NCBI GenBank assembly: GCA_025765615.1
Contig: JAIVFJ010000409.1
Span: 1 to 45,668 of the forward strand
DNA: 45,668 nt
Source: Zopfochytrium polystomum
Lineage: Eukaryota > Chytridiomycota > Chytridiomycetes > Chytridiales > Chytridiaceae
Direction of reading: 5' to 3'
Below are positions 9,901 to 21,879 of this stretch, one piece after another. Position 1 is the stretch's first letter. Every line of letters starts with the position of its first letter. The notes beneath the pieces were generated by a model. The model did not search any database and was not told where the DNA came from. It saw nothing but the letters and a program-made list of their open reading frames with translations. Both the position numbers and the translations under genes were made by a program.

Positions 9901-11911
9901 GATGGTCTTACCACTACGCTTCGGCGAGACACGACTGCATTCTCTCGTAGTAACGGTACGAGGGGCATACTTCACTCAATTTACTGACTGACTGCTCAGA
10001 AGAGCCTACTCGACTGGATGTAATTGCAGCCGCAAACCTGTACATGCCCGAGCTCTCCATTTACGAAGAGGTCAGCCCATCAAGAAAATGTTAGCATAAC
10101 TTATCCTTTTCGTAACCAACAAGGCTTGCAAATCGCTAAGCAAACGGATCGAAGAAGATCGCCATTCGTTACGCGAATTGGAGGCTGAAGTAACCGAAAA
10201 CACACCTCCTGTGTTTTATGACTTCTTTGAAGCGTCTGAAAGCGAGCAGGAAAATATGCGGGTAACATTGGCCCAGCCGCTGCGATGGCTCGCTCACTAA
10301 ACAAAATCGGCGGCGAATCTGAACAGCAACGGGTGAAGTCTGCAAAATTGATTGCACGATGCGCATCAAAGAAAATGTGGTACGGGTTTAGGGAGATAAT
10401 CTTCCGGCCTCTCAAAGAAGGAATCGCTCTCAAAATTCAGCATTTGAGGCAGGTCAGAACGAGGGAAATTCCTCATTATCACAGCTCGGTACAATGGTGT
10501 CCGTAATAATCGCCATTTTAGGATATTGAGCGCGTTGGCGAATATTCCGAAAGTTTGGAAAAGCTGATTCTCGATGGCCAGCCTCAACTAAGCGACCTCA
10601 GTGCAAAAGTAGAGAGAATGAAAGAAAGGTGCGCGCGACTGCTTGAGAGTCTCTGGACACGTATTGACTATACGCGAAAGGCATGATGCACTAAGCAGCT
10701 CGGACCCGAAAATGATGATGCTCTTGAAAAGAAAAGTGGATGAACAACGGTACATTCGATGGATGTCAGGGGGCTTTCTTCTTAACGTTCACAATGAAGT
10801 CTTATGATAGAAGAAATCCCACGTACTATCCTTGAGCACCAGGAGACGGTCAAATCCTTGAATGAAGAAATTGAGCAGGAAACGGCAAAGAAGGGGACGC
10901 TGTTGGAGGTTCGGCGTGCTGCAAGGTGTTTTCGATAAGCAATACTAAAGCTTGGTTATACAAGGAATATGATCGGCTGGAAAGGCAGTTGGAGGATTTG
11001 CGCCGTCAGCAGCAAGGCGACAAACGTGGGATTGTTGGTAAGTTTGGATACCTTTCACGCTGTATTATCTCACGCTTAACCAACAGAGACGTACCGCCTC
11101 CTGGCTCTAACCCATGGCTGGGAACCCTACCGATCCCGAGAGCTCACAGCGGAAGTAGGTTTAAAATGGAGGGACCGGGCGACGTTGGAAAGCAAGAACG
11201 GAGAAGTATTGGCCAGTATCAATATGGAGGTTCGTCAATCAAAGCGTTTTTGCCCCGCATGGACTAAAGGAAGTGCTTCAGCTTGTGCTTGTTAATGAAA
11301 TGCGAGAAGAGATTCGGAAGACGACTTCGATTCAACGAACGTATAGCACCATAGAGGAAATGCCGAGAGTAAGTAGTGCAATCTTGGCATGACCAGAGTC
11401 TAACAGCCTGGATTAAGGCAATGGACGAAACGAGTTTCCAACTTTGTCGAATGAGAGGTCTTTTGCACGACGTCAACCAAGCGCGGAAAGTTTACCCCAT
11501 TCAAACCTCCTTGGTCGAGGGCAGCGATGGGTCAAAAGCCGTTGTCGCCAGGGTCTCCGTGTTCGACCATTTGACGTCCACGAAAGCAGAGCTCTTGATC
11601 CACTTTGATATAAGCCGTCCAATAGCTTATCCCAGCGGCAGATTTGTTTGCTCCGTTGACATTTGGCGAGGAAACGCGAGGCAAGTAATGTGTGTGTGTG
11701 TGTGTGTGTGTGTGGCTCGCAAGAGCGACGCGTGCGGTCGGCTTGTTTCGTAACTGCTAATAATCCAACTGCATTTGTTCGCACTTTTCTCTCCGAACAC
11801 GGATCCTACAGGTCGGAGGGCGAGTTCATCGAGGCGCTGAACCTGGCGCCGCGTCGCTGGGGCCGGCTGGCCAGGGCGCTCCGAGACGTCAAGAGTCTCT
11901 TTCTGCAATGA
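6907..11911 (+). CDS. SPC7: Spc7/KNL1 kinetochore scaffold (1311 aa, 17 exons)
   Basis: Outer-kinetochore scaffold of the KMN network that recruits PP1 and Bub kinases and binds microtubules. Exons: 6907-7073, 7219-7347, 7441-7530, 7580-8607, 8660-9768, 9838-9955, 10000-10070, 10124-10261, 10327-10452, 10522-10628, 10681-10749, 10800-10925, 10985-11037, 11087-11229, 11270-11368, 11418-11680, 11812-11911. The sum is 3936 nt and every phase closes. A PP1-docking RVSF motif is at residues 46-49 (RRVSFAEF). A six-copy RDS[VI]A[AP]FF array spans about residues 234-440. One vertebrate-like MDITRSH (MELT-SH) motif starts at about residue 481. The Spc7 domain begins with ITLKEFLKATGLHFIDGLTT, then MWYGFRE, long coiled coils and a C-terminal RWD-like region ending ALRDVKSLFLQ. 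The 8608-8659 intron is inferred from the frame change. The last intron appears to be GC-AG. Exons 13 and 16 have weaker acceptors. Confidence 0.93.
7888..8522 (+). repeat. Coding repeat array: six RDS[VI]A[AP]FF motifs in KNL1
   Basis: Within exon 4 of the KNL1 gene the motif occurs six times: RRDSVAAFF, RRDSVAPFF, PRDSIAAFF twice, ARDSVAAFF and PRDSVAAFF. Irregular acidic spacers separate the copies by about 78-215 nt. The third and fourth copies continue with PDSH, suggesting a recent duplication. The Ser follows a basic residue at -2, which matches an Aurora-type consensus. The array sits between the N-terminal RVSF and the coiled-coil domain, where MELT repeats normally lie. Confidence 0.9.
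11681..11811 (+). other. Probable GC-AG intron containing a (TG)n microsatellite
   Basis: The exon end GCGAG is followed by GCAAGTAATG, a perfect GC-donor consensus. Using this donor keeps the reading phase into the last KNL1 exon, whereas the nearby GTAATG would break it. A TG run occupies about 11690-11713 and the acceptor is CCTACAG. Confidence 0.7.
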
Positions 11912-12007
11912 TAATAATAAAGTGAAGCGAAGGAAGTCGTGTGTATTGTCTGCGCTGCTTTGCACCTGCGTGCGCGACGATGTGCCGTCGATTATCAACG
12001 TCTGTCC

Positions 12008-13461
12008 ATGTCAAGGCCGCCCCCACCGTCATCATCGAGACCCGCACCCGTCGACGACCTCCAGCTGCATGTCGGCGAGTGGATCGCCAACATGTTCAAC
12101 AACCCCGACGTGCGGTCGGCCGGCGCGAACGCCGTTGTGGAGGTTCGGGTCCGATGCTACTACATTTGTTTCAGCACGAGGAAGCGCTGTCGTCCCCACC
12201 TCCGCGTCATCATCCCAGCTCACCATGGGCGCCGCCGCCGTCGGGCGCACTACAAAACATACACACTCTGCAAAACACAGGTCGAGGCGAAGTTGGGCGT
12301 CCTCATCGCCAAAGACTCGGGTCGGCGCATGCAACTTCCCATCGAGACCGAAGCGGGTAGGCTGCCAATACATGTCCAGTTTTGTCAATATGAAATGTGG
12401 TATTTATAAAGCGAGCCAAATTGATAACCTTCGTAATATGCTATAGTCGTGAGCAACGCCATTATTAATCACTATCGGTTCGAGTCGAATATGTCTATGG
12501 TTGGTGTCATGGTTCTCGTTTAGCATTTCTTTGTGGGGGGAGACGACGGAAAGGAGGGCGCCGAATCACCAACTGGGCTGAACCCCCCGCCAAACCGTTT
12601 AGAACCAGCATGCCGGCTTCAACGCCTTCCTGAACAAGCTCTTCCAAGAGGCGCGAGGCGAAATAACCTACAACCACCGCTACGAGCTGGACCGGTTTTA
12701 CAAAATCGGGAACAGGAAGGTGCGCGAGTCGGTGAATAAGAAAACCGGGGAGGTAAAGTAGGAAACGCTGCTCGCTTAACCTCGTCGTATTTTTTAACAC
12801 GAGCTTATTTTATGAGCAAAGATTTTAGGTATTATTGAGAAGAAGCGGATCGCCGACCTGCACATTCATTTCCCACGCGATTCCTTGGACTGCCGCTTGT
12901 CCATTAACCTTGAAATCGAAGGTTTTGTTGCAGATCAATCGTGCAAAGTCCTTTTCCTGGCGGCCCTTATTGTTTTTCCATAGCTCCAATTCTGTGTTGG
13001 TTCATAACGTATTTCCTCCCATTCCCGGCCACGTTTGGCCTTTCCTTATTTCAAACACTGCAGCTGCGACACCACCATCAGATTTACCGATCGATTTTAC
13101 GCGCGACAAAGATCGGATGTCGTACGCACTCCGATTCGTTCAAGTTGATTTGACTCAAGTCGAGGTAGGCCCAGTGTCTCTGTCGATGTATACCCGTCCT
13201 GACTCTCCTTCCTTTTTGATTTCACTTCCCAACTCTCCTTTTTGCCAACTGCTCTTTGAATATTTTGCCGGCGTGGGCTCAATGCAGTCAAATGGACGGA
13301 AAACGCACGAGTTGGAATTTGAGATTCGACAGTCTGCGAATCTTGCAGAGGAGGTCCGACTGCTTCACTCGCGCCAAGCGAACCGGTACCAGTCCATCAT
13401 CGGGGCTCTGGTGTCGAGCATCCGGCAGTGCACAAGAGAAAGTGGCCGCCTCCCTATTTGA
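12008..13461 (+). CDS. CET1: mRNA 5'-triphosphatase, Cet1/TTM type (capping enzyme beta subunit)
   Basis: Removes the gamma phosphate of nascent mRNA in the first capping step, in the nucleus. Exons: 12008-12142, 12281-12356, 12447-12499, 12609-12752, 12822-12921, 13064-13164 and 13288-13461, giving 260 aa with all phases closed. The tunnel-fold metal-binding motifs are intact: motif A is EVEAKLG (Glu45, Glu47) and the C-terminal motif is HELEFEI (Glu211, 213, 215). Between them are YRFESNMS, a Tyr/Arg-rich strand (RYELDRFYKI), EKKRIADLHIHFP, DCRLSINLEIE and DRMSY...VDLTQVE, all typical of the family. It is short against the yeast enzyme because the long N-terminal guanylyltransferase-binding region is missing. 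The start is the first in-frame ATG, 96 nt after the KNL1 stop. This metal-dependent class is fungal/protist and unrelated to the animal/plant cysteine phosphatase. Confidence 0.93.
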
Positions 13462-13741
13462 AACATATGGGAGCCCTTGGTTTGTTTGGGAGGTTGTTTG
13501 GGAAGGGGTCCTCCTTTTGGCGAGGTTTCCTGCCATGCAAAATCGAAAGCCGCGCAAACCGCGCAAACCATACTCTCTTCTTTCTTCTTTTCCTCGCCTA
13601 ACCGCACGTTTGGAGTGCGTCCACTAAACGTCTCGGAAGGCGGATCTGGGAGTGACATCTTTTTTCCTCCTTTCCATGCCGTCAAACTCTCAAAGCACTG
13701 AAAGAAACGCCATGAGGAACGGCGCTCATACTGTTCTGTAT
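13462..13741. other. Convergent intergenic region
   Basis: 280 nt separate the stop codons of two converging genes. A short direct repeat, CCGCGCAAA/CCGCGCAAA, lies near 13549-13568. Nothing else is seen. Confidence 0.6.
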
Positions 13742-14905
13742 TTAAATGCCGCTGTAAAACTCGCGAAGAGTGTCGGCAAACAGGTCGGGTACTTCCCAAA
13801 ACACCATGTGCCCGCAGTCAATTGACTTGACCACGGTGCGGTCATCCCCAAAGGTCTCCTTGACGTCTGCGATAATGTCCTCGCGCACGTAGTGTTCGAA
13901 TGCCGCGCGCAACAGCAGCACCTTTTTCGGGCGGGGCGCCTCGTCGCGGGGCGGGTTGGGCACGCCAAACGCCGCCATTTCGCCGACGCCGGCGATGATG
14001 GTGGTGGCTGACCAGCGGAAGCGGAACTTTTCGGCGTCGCGGTCGTACGGGTCGCGGAACTGCTCGAGGTGGTTGTCAATGTCGATCTGGACGCCCGGGT
14101 GGGGTCGGACGAGGGTCTCGCCGTCGTCGCCGAGGCAGCCGGCGGCGCGCAGCGCGCTCTTGTGGAGCGAGCGTGAGCGCTCCAGTGCGGCTTGGTCGAC
14201 AGAGTCGTACGAGTTCATTTTCGGGTCCAGGAAGCGTTGGGCAAACGCCGCGGCGGCCGGGCCGGGGAGCTTTAGCTGCATGGCACAATTAGTTGTGGTT
14301 AGTCATGTGGCCCTGGCACATATCATCTGAACAAACGACATGAATATGCCCCACTAAGAGCACTAACGACTTTTGCGCGAATTGCATGCAGGCACGAGCT
14401 TCATCACGGCCCGAAGGAAAAAAAAAAAAAAAAAAAAAAAAATAGGCTATGGGAAGCGCTGCCATGCCGACAGTGGATAACTAAAACAACAGCAATCAAC
14501 AGCACTCACCGCCGGGTCGACCAGGACGATGGAGCGGACCAGCGTCGGGTGAGCCGCCCAAAAGTGGAGCGACAGGAAACCGCCAAAACTGTGGCCGAGG
14601 AGGTCGACGGCAAAGTCCGAGCCGGCGGCGGCGGCGGGCGCCGAGGCCGCGCGGTAGGCGTCCAGGGTTGTGGCAAGGTCGCGGATGTGCTGCGCGAGCG
14701 ACCATGGTGCGTCGCGGGTGGAGGCGCCGTGGCCGCGCAGGTCGACGGCGACGACGGTGCGCGCGGCCGGGAAGACAGGGTGCGCGGTCTGTGTGTCGGC
14801 GAGCAACCGCCAGCGCAGGCCATGGCCCTGGATGCCGTGGATCGCCAGGACGGGGTGGGCTGGCGTGGCGTCGGGGTTGAAGACGTGGAAGTTGAGAACC
14901 GCCAT
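13742..14905 (-). CDS. Alpha/beta hydrolase fold protein (309 aa, two exons)
   Basis: Exons 14905-14510 and 14275-13742 are joined in phase 0 across a GTGAGT...ATGCAG intron. The oxyanion-hole motif is HGIQGHG (residues 23-29), followed by DLRGHGAST. The nucleophile elbow is GHSFGG with Ser106. The late catalytic His is in DCGHMVFWEVPD (His288). The acid residue is not assigned with certainty. Length and motifs fit a small soluble serine hydrolase (esterase, epoxide-hydrolase-like or haloalkane-dehalogenase-like); the substrate cannot be read from sequence. An in-frame upstream ATG at 14977 would add 24 residues. The gene lies in tandem with the PRPP synthetase gene. Confidence 0.88.
14418..14441. 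repeat. Homopolymer A tract (T on the coding strand) in hydrolase intron
   Basis: A run of about 24 A residues lies on the plus strand within the single intron of the hydrolase gene. On the transcribed strand it is a U-rich tract. Confidence 0.9.
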
Positions 14906-15271
14906 GATTTCTGAAATTCTTTCTCTTCCATCGCTCCGCAACAATGTCTTTTCCGCGTTACATTCGCTTTGCGACATTCCGCGTGGTGCTAACAAACGCT
15001 CCGCAACTGGCGCAAACCATTGCTGTCTACGTTGAAGTCGGAGATAGTCAGTGGTCAAAGGAGTGTGAGAAGTATGAATAGTGCTTGATGGAACTGCAAA
15101 TCATCGGAACTTCCACCTCCCCGCCTCCCAATCCTTGATGGAACTGTAATAAAAGGGTAGAACGGAGGGCGTACCGCAGAGTGAAAAGAAAGAAAGAAGG
15201 TGGCACGCAAAACCCCACCAGCGGATACCATCACACCACCGCACGGCAGAAACATCGCCCTCCATCACTCT
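14906..15271. other. Intergenic between tandem minus-strand genes
   Basis: 366 nt hold the 5' leader of the hydrolase and the 3' region of the PRPP synthetase gene. A possible upstream ATG for the hydrolase is at 14977. No other feature is seen. Confidence 0.6.
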
Positions 15272-16878
15272 TCAAACAACATGGGAAAACAGGTACGATA
15301 TGCTTTCGCCGTTGTGCGTTCGGCGAATTGCTTCCGCGAGCACACCGCTGACATCAATCACGGTCAGCTTGGGGCAGACGCTTCGGAGCTCGTCGGCGAC
15401 GGGGTATGTGTTTGTAATGGCAATCTAGGCGAGTGCAGGAGGCAGGAGGGGTGCGAAAGATTGTTTTTGAGTTTGTTTTTGGCAGTCAACAAGGCATTTT
15501 TTCAGGTTTGAAGTAAGAAACGCATGAAAACGAAATTACCTCATCAACAGCAGGACAGTCTTCAATTTCTTTCAGCGACTCCTCCGTTAGTATGCCATGT
15601 GTCGCGACGATGATGATCTTCCGCGCCTCGCACCGCTTGAGGTGCTCCGCAGCATCCAAGAAAGTGTTCGAGTCGTTGATAATGTCGTCCTGTTTGGAAC
15701 AGGAATGAGTGGGAGGAACGGAACATAAACGTTGTCACAAGAATGCGGCGCAATTTTTCTTTTGAGCCATGCGAAACAATCTTTGAATGCGACGCTGTAC
15801 CACAAGGAAGCATATCCTGTCCTTGACATTTCCCACGAGCGTCAACCGGGTCGTTACGAGCGGGGTCGTCTCCGTGTTGACTTTGCGGGCAAGCTCGTGC
15901 CGCTCACGGTGGATCATTGCAAAGTCCATCTTCAAGCGATCCGCTAGAGACGTCACTCTGCATTCCAAAAAAGAACCGCGTTAGTCTCGAAAATCCGGAA
16001 CAAAGTGAGAATCAAATTTGAAAACAACGCACCGCTTCGCGCCACCAGCGTTCTTACAAACGATGCACACTTGAGACGGGTCTTCGCGACTCTCCACAAA
16101 CTGATTTTGAATATACTGGGCGATGCACGGCTCCGCGAGGAGGTTGTCAATCGGCATCTTGAAAAAGCCCTGCATCTGCGACGAGTGCAGGTCCATCGTA
16201 ATAATGTGGTCGATTCCCGCGACTTGCAGCATGTTCGCGACCAGTTTGGCGGTAATGGCACCACGCGCCTTCTTCTTCTTGGAGTGCTTCATGTAGGGAA
16301 AGTACGGGATGCTGAAGTTTGTTGCGGCCAGGTCAAAACATTCATTGGATGGTTTTTTACCCAGCCAACTAGAAAGAAAAAAAAAAAAATACTCACACAG
16401 CCGTGATCCGCCGAGCGTCCGACATTTTGCAGGCGTTGATCATGATGAGCAACTCCATGAGGTGGTCATTGATGGTGGAGCTGCCCGACTGGATGATGTA
16501 CACATCCTCTCCGCGAACTGACACTCCGAGCTCCACGGCTGTCTCCATGTTGGCGGATCTGGAACAGTGAACAGAGCAAAATGAGCAAATCAGAAGCATC
16601 GATGCGTGTGGGAGCTGAAAAAGGGAATTCTGGCTGAGGGCTTACCTCTTGACGACGGCAGGCGCGGCGGACTGACCCAGCCGCTCCAGAATGAGGCCAG
16701 ATAGCTCAGAGTGCGACGATCCAGCAAAAATCTTGACCTGTTTGATTGCCGGCAGAGAGCACAATACAAAGCAAGGAGGAGAAAATCCATGGGTGAGGGA
16801 AATGTACTCCTGGGCGTTGAGGGAGACGGCGCGGGGAAGTCGGTGGCGACGGCAACAGGACGCGCTTACTTTACGCAT
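15272..16878 (-). CDS. PRS1: Ribose-phosphate diphosphokinase, Prs1-like subunit (333 aa, 7 exons)
   Basis: Makes PRPP from ribose 5-phosphate and ATP for nucleotide, His and Trp synthesis. Exons: 16878-16870, 16737-16646, 16558-16397, 16311-16033, 15957-15801, 15689-15540 and 15424-15272. The first coding exon is only 9 nt (Met-Arg-Lys). Matches: [79 protein letters not shown] and a C-terminus [17 protein letters not shown]. The catalytic flexible loop ([13 protein letters not shown]) and the CKNAGGAKR block in place of SPDAGGAKR resemble yeast Prs1 rather than Prs2/3/4. The PRPP-binding loop is [13 protein letters not shown], lacking the canonical Thr-Gly-Gly/Cys-Gly-Thr. It may therefore act as one subunit of a heteromer. 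It ends 393 nt from the hydrolase exon 1 start and begins 88 nt after the PPR gene stop. Confidence 0.93.
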
Positions 16879-16965
16879 GGCTCCACAGAAGATAGCGATA
16901 CACAAAGTATCTGACAAGGTATTACAGTAAAATTTCTGTGTCTCTCTCTCCCTTCTGCAACATTC

Positions 16966-19900
16966 TCAAAGCAGCGCCCTCAGCCTCTCTCTCATCGCCG
17001 CATCCTGCATCACGTAATGCCACTGCCTCGGCCACAGCTTGCGAAACTCGACCGAGAACGCCTGCGCCTTTGCGGCCTCGCCGCACGCCCAGAGCCCAGA
17101 CACGACCGTGCGGAACGTCTTCGGCGTTGGCACGACCCGCTGCCATGGGTGCTTCCGCCCAAGGTTCAAAGCAAACCCGACCGCATCGTCCGCCCGCCGG
17201 AGGCGCAGGAGCGCCTCCAGATATGAGTTGCAGTGGTTTTCGGCCACTGCGAGTGTCGACGTGATCGTCGCCGGCTGCCCTGGAGTGGGAGCGGCCCCAT
17301 TGGCGGTGGCAGAGGCACCAGCGAGTGACCAAGTGGCGGCAGTAGGGGCTGTGGCAATGGGGTCGAGAGAGGCAGCTTCAGCCGTCAGCCATGCCCAGAA
17401 CCTATTGAGAGCGTCGAGATCGCCACGGAAGCCGAGGCTGTCAATGTAGACGCTCGTCGCAGCCTCCGGGACGGGCCATATACGGCGGAACGCATGGCCA
17501 TTTGCAGGGAGGTGGTTAGAACGCCAGGCCTCGAGCGCTTTGCGCCACAGTGCATCCACTGCATCGTACTGCTGCCCACGGCTGGCAGTCGACATTAAAA
17601 TAGTCCAATGCCGTTCTGAGAGAGCGAAACCTTCTGTTTCCATGGCCTCGACTAACTCCTTCAAATTTGCAGAGTCTCCAATGGTGGCACAGTGGTTCAT
17701 GGCCACCAAGTACGTGACGGCGTTGGGAGTTGCTCCACACTTGCGCATGGCATCAAGATAGCTCAGAAGTTGATGCTCGCCAGGCTGACAAGCCAGCGCC
17801 TGAAGCAGTGCCGTCCAGACGATCGTGTCCTTTCGTAGGTCTGCGTTCGCTGCTGTAAGAAGCTCAAACCACCGAAGGGCCTCGTCTCCGGGCTTTGATA
17901 AGACCGGCAATCGACCGCACGACTTGAGGATATCCACAGTAGACTTTGCAGAAAAGCAGACGTGCCAGGATGAAGTGCAACGCTCCCACCAGTTCGATGC
18001 TGAAACCTTGGCTTCCCGAAGCAGGCGCCCAGATATAATGGCGCTGTGGACGGATTCAGGAAGAAGAGGCCCGATCGTGCTGCTGTCGGATTGGTTCGGT
18101 ACCTCTAATAGGGTGGCTGCTGCTTGGAAATAGTTATCTTCTTCGACGTCGCTCTGCGCATTTTTGAAAAATGGGACAAGAGCAGCAACGCCAATTTTCA
18201 CGACAGAAGCCATTTCGCGTTTGCCGCCGGCTTGGGCAAGCCTTCCATTCGCCGCCTCCGGTTGCAATAGAAGGTGGAGGTGAGCCACGGCACTCTTTCC
18301 GTCCCCAGCCTGCCACAAAGCGTCCATAAATACTTCGTGGACAATGGGTGGAACTGCCACTGTGGCTGACGCAGACGAAGCGGGAGCCGCACCAAATAAC
18401 CCAGCCCCAACGTCCCCGCCATTGAACTCTGGTCGCCCGACGCAACGCCTGAACACTTCAACCACTCGATCGGGATGTGCAAGCCGCGCGTGCGCGCGCA
18501 TTAGATGCAAGTAGGGACGGACTTGCTCCATATCAGATCGGGCTAGTCCAACCACGGTTACCCTCGGCCCCATCGACGCGACTGGTTCCTCGAGCAAGTT
18601 TAACGTCCGCATAGCCAGTTCGACATTTCGGGAATCTGGGGGTCCCATGCGGTGGTCGCGGACAAGGCTGACGATCCGATTCGAATGGGTACTGTAGGTC
18701 CGTGGTACATACTTTCGCATGATCAAGTACCAATGATGTGCAAGACCGGCATCTCCTTGATCGGCAGCACAACGGATAATCTCGTCGAATAAAACTGCAT
18801 CTGGCTCAACTTTGCCTTTTTCAGCAATAGGGGCCTCCTGGTTGCGACTTTGCGGAGGAGAACAATACTTCTTGAACACACTTTCTGCTTCTTCCCAATA
18901 TCCCTTGGACGCAAGTGCAACCATTCTTGTGGTGACTGTTGCCACGTCCGGTTCAATGTTGCGCCTTATAAAAGAAGCCTCGACCATCGCTATGCCAGAC
19001 AGATTTCTGGTTTCCACATAAATCTTCCAGAGTAGATTCAAATGCCGGTTATCTGGACGAACTTCATCGGTGTCCATGAATTTCAACAGCTTCCAGCCAG
19101 CTTTCGGGCCTTTCTCTGCCACTGCCAGCTTCATTAACGACAGATAGCAGTTTTGGTCAAGCTTCATTCCTGGCACCTCTGCTAAAATCTGCTTCTGCTC
19201 TTCATACGAAGTTTGCGACTGCAGCATTACATCAAGCAAAGTTGACGCTGTAATGGTCTGGCCCATTTCACTTCGCACCAGGAACTTTAGCCAATCGACC
19301 ACAGTGGACTTGCGTCTACTCAATTTTTTTCGAAATTCGGGAGTAAAGGATTCACGTTCATTTTCTGCGATTACCTTCGCAGACATAAAAGCACGCCCGA
19401 ATCGACCAGTATCCAATTGCGCGAGGATCATAGTTTCGTGAAGGAAGCGCCAATCGTCGAAAGAGATGCTGGTTGAGATAACACTGGCCGGACCAGGTGG
19501 TTCGGAGGTGCTTTCGACCTGCGCGGCTTCACGCCGTTTGGCCGCTTTGCAAATAAGCTCCTTGCCGCGAGTCACAGCAACAAGAGCCTCCTCTGGCTTT
19601 CCCGCGTCCAGCAGCTGTCTCGCCAGGTGAATGTGAGGCATACCTTGCAGCGGAACGCGCGCAGCCCTCATCGACTGCTCCAGCTCGTTCAGTTCTTCGG
19701 AGAGCCCTGCCTTTGCCAGTTCGGAGGCGGCGAGCTGGAGTCCTCGGGGGGAAGGAACCTGCTTGTGGCGAAGCAGGCCGATGATTAACTTCGCACGAGA
19801 GCGAAGGGTATCTGGGTCGGTCAAGTTTCTTGGCAAAAGCATCATTATAAGCTTGTCAACGCAGGCCGGTTCGAAGAACGGTTGAATCGGCGAGTTGGAT

Positions 19901-21068
19901 GGACGCACGGATGCAGAAGCATCCAAAACCTCGACCCAGCGGCGAACAAACGTCTCTACCCAAGCTTCTTGATGACGAACAAAAGCATCGTGTATAACTT
20001 TCTCGACTACAGTTGTTCGGCGCCTGCTACGGCGGACGAGAATAAATTCGGCAGTAATGATTGCCGATTCATCGATAGAAACTGCAACAGACGCGTGTGC
20101 CGGTCCAGCGCTGAAGACCCGGAGAGCAAACGAGCGAAAAACCCAAATTGGACAATCCTCTACACAATATGCAGCAAAGCGGAGCGCAAACGCAGCAAGA
20201 CGCAAATCATCTACCGCAAACGCAAGATCAAGAATATCCATAATAATACGCGTTTGCTTGTACCGGTTCGACCCGTCCAATAATATAGATTGGATCTGTT
20301 GGCCAACGGGGGCTGCAGTGAGTGACTTATCAATTAATCTTCCCCGAATGTAGCTGGAAGACTTGGTCGCCAAACCAAGCTTACTGATCCTGACGACAAT
20401 GGCCGTGGCTAGGGAAAATCGGGCGGCCATTGATCCGTCATCGAGCAGGCGCTTCCGAACAGGAACGGTCAAGCAATCGTGGCGCGCAAAGGCGTCGACG
20501 ACAGAAACCGCAGCAGCTCCCGAGCCGCGATCCCACCACTTTCGCAAACACTCAGAGAGCGGTTCCCACCCGATCCAGCCGCAGCTTTCGAGCACCACTG
20601 CAAGCGCCGCAGGCTCATTTTCAGGTCCCCCGTACGCGTGGAAAAATGTCGCAGCAGCCGAATCGGGAATGACGCCCTCAACTCGAATCACTGGATCGTT
20701 CATGAATTCACGGGCCTTCTCCGACGAGTCTCGCCGACAAAGTAGGGCCATAATGGCAGTGACGAATGCAACGCGGATGGTGTTTAGCGTTGCAAGGGTC
20801 ACGCCCACGTTAGTCCAGCCTCCGACGTCGGAGTGGGCCGCAATGGTATTCAGGTACGAACGGAGTTGGTCCACTCCAAGTGTAACCAGAAGCTCCAGCT
20901 GCTCATCTCTGGGTATCAATGAAAACATCTACACATAGCCGGTGGTAGACCAGTAAGTTGCATGTCACCCTCACTCCGAGGGATCCTCACCTGCGCATTC
21001 CGGACAACATCCTTGCTGCGCCCGTCGGGATTCTGGAGGGCCTCCAGCAGCCGCTGCACCACTTCCAT
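16966..21068 (-). CDS. Large pentatricopeptide-repeat-like protein (at least 1346 aa)
   Basis: Exon 1 (21068-20991) encodes 26 residues starting MEVVQRLLEAL. A GTGAGG...GTGTAG intron joins it in phase 0 to a 1320-codon exon (20928-16966) with no stop. The protein is all-helical. Its middle and C-terminal thirds carry 35-residue PPR-like units, for example a segment with PDNRHLNLLWKIYVETR, another around EPDAVLFDEIIRCAADQGDA and a third near TPNAVTYLVAMNHCATIG. PPR proteins usually bind organellar RNA, so a mitochondrial RNA-processing or translation role is inferred. An in-frame extension to an ATG at 21443 would add about 125 Arg/Ser-rich residues resembling a mitochondrial presequence (for example LWRLLASSAPYLHR), so the true start may be there. 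No orthologue name can be given. Confidence 0.8.
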
Positions 21069-21450
21069 TGCGCTTTGAGGTTGCCTACGTGACGTAGAAT
21101 TGATCGCGGGGTTTTTAATAGCATCTTGGAGAGCCAACGTGGAGAAGCAGGGCCGGTGCTTTGGGCAAAGGCGGTTGGAGGCTGCCACAGGTTTCTCCGC
21201 AAGGTGTAATGATGCAAAGGGCACGGAGAAAGGAGCATGGCTGCTGAAAGGAGCCGATCGCCGGGTATCGCAAGGTACGCCGGAGGCGGTTCGGTGCAGG
21301 TAGGGAGCCGAGGATGCAAGCAGCCTCCATAAAGCCGCAGCCTCAGTTAGATCGCGTCGTCCGCTTTCTCGTCGTCGATCATGTCGTCTGTGGCCGCCAT
21401 TGGCCAAGCGGCAAGTGCGTCCTGGTGTCGACAGCTGCGACATGGAACGT

Positions 21451-21473
21451 CGCGGTTCAGAGCCAAGCCCTTC
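21451..21473 (+). repeat. Dispersed 23-nt repeat, copy 1
   Basis: CGCGGTTCAGAGCCAAGCCC plus TTC. It recurs in the same orientation with one mismatch at 24433-24455. This copy lies just upstream of the possible distal start codon of the PPR gene. Confidence 0.7.
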
Positions 21474-21864
21474 CTCCTTCAATTTGAAAACCAACAAGCT
21501 CAGAAATGTACACTCCGTTCTTCTGCTATGAGGAATCGACTGGTCTGACTGCAAGCTGTCTTCGAAATAAAGGCCTTCAAGGCGAAGAAGGTAAACCGCG
21601 TCTGGGTCCTAGCTTGTGAGGCTAAGCTTAAGTGATGACAGAGACCACTCTGTCGTTATTGTGGTTTGGCTGCTCCACTCGCCACTGGACAAATTGGACA
21701 TTAGGGCGGCGCCTGTCGAACTTCGTGTTTGGGGTATTGTCTACAACACGTGCGCATCCCTTTTGATGGAAGATCACCTAGGCAGACAATAAGAATTGCC
21801 TTGAAAAGCAATCAGGTTACACATAGTAGCTCATATTTTCGGTATCGCCGAACTCAAGAAAGGG

Positions 21865-21879
21865 CATATTACTTTGTTC
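21865..21879 (+). repeat. Short direct repeat, copy 1
   Basis: CATATTACTTTGTTC occurs here and exactly again at 22169-22183 in the same orientation. The two copies are 304 nt apart, inside the gene-poor region. Confidence 0.7.
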
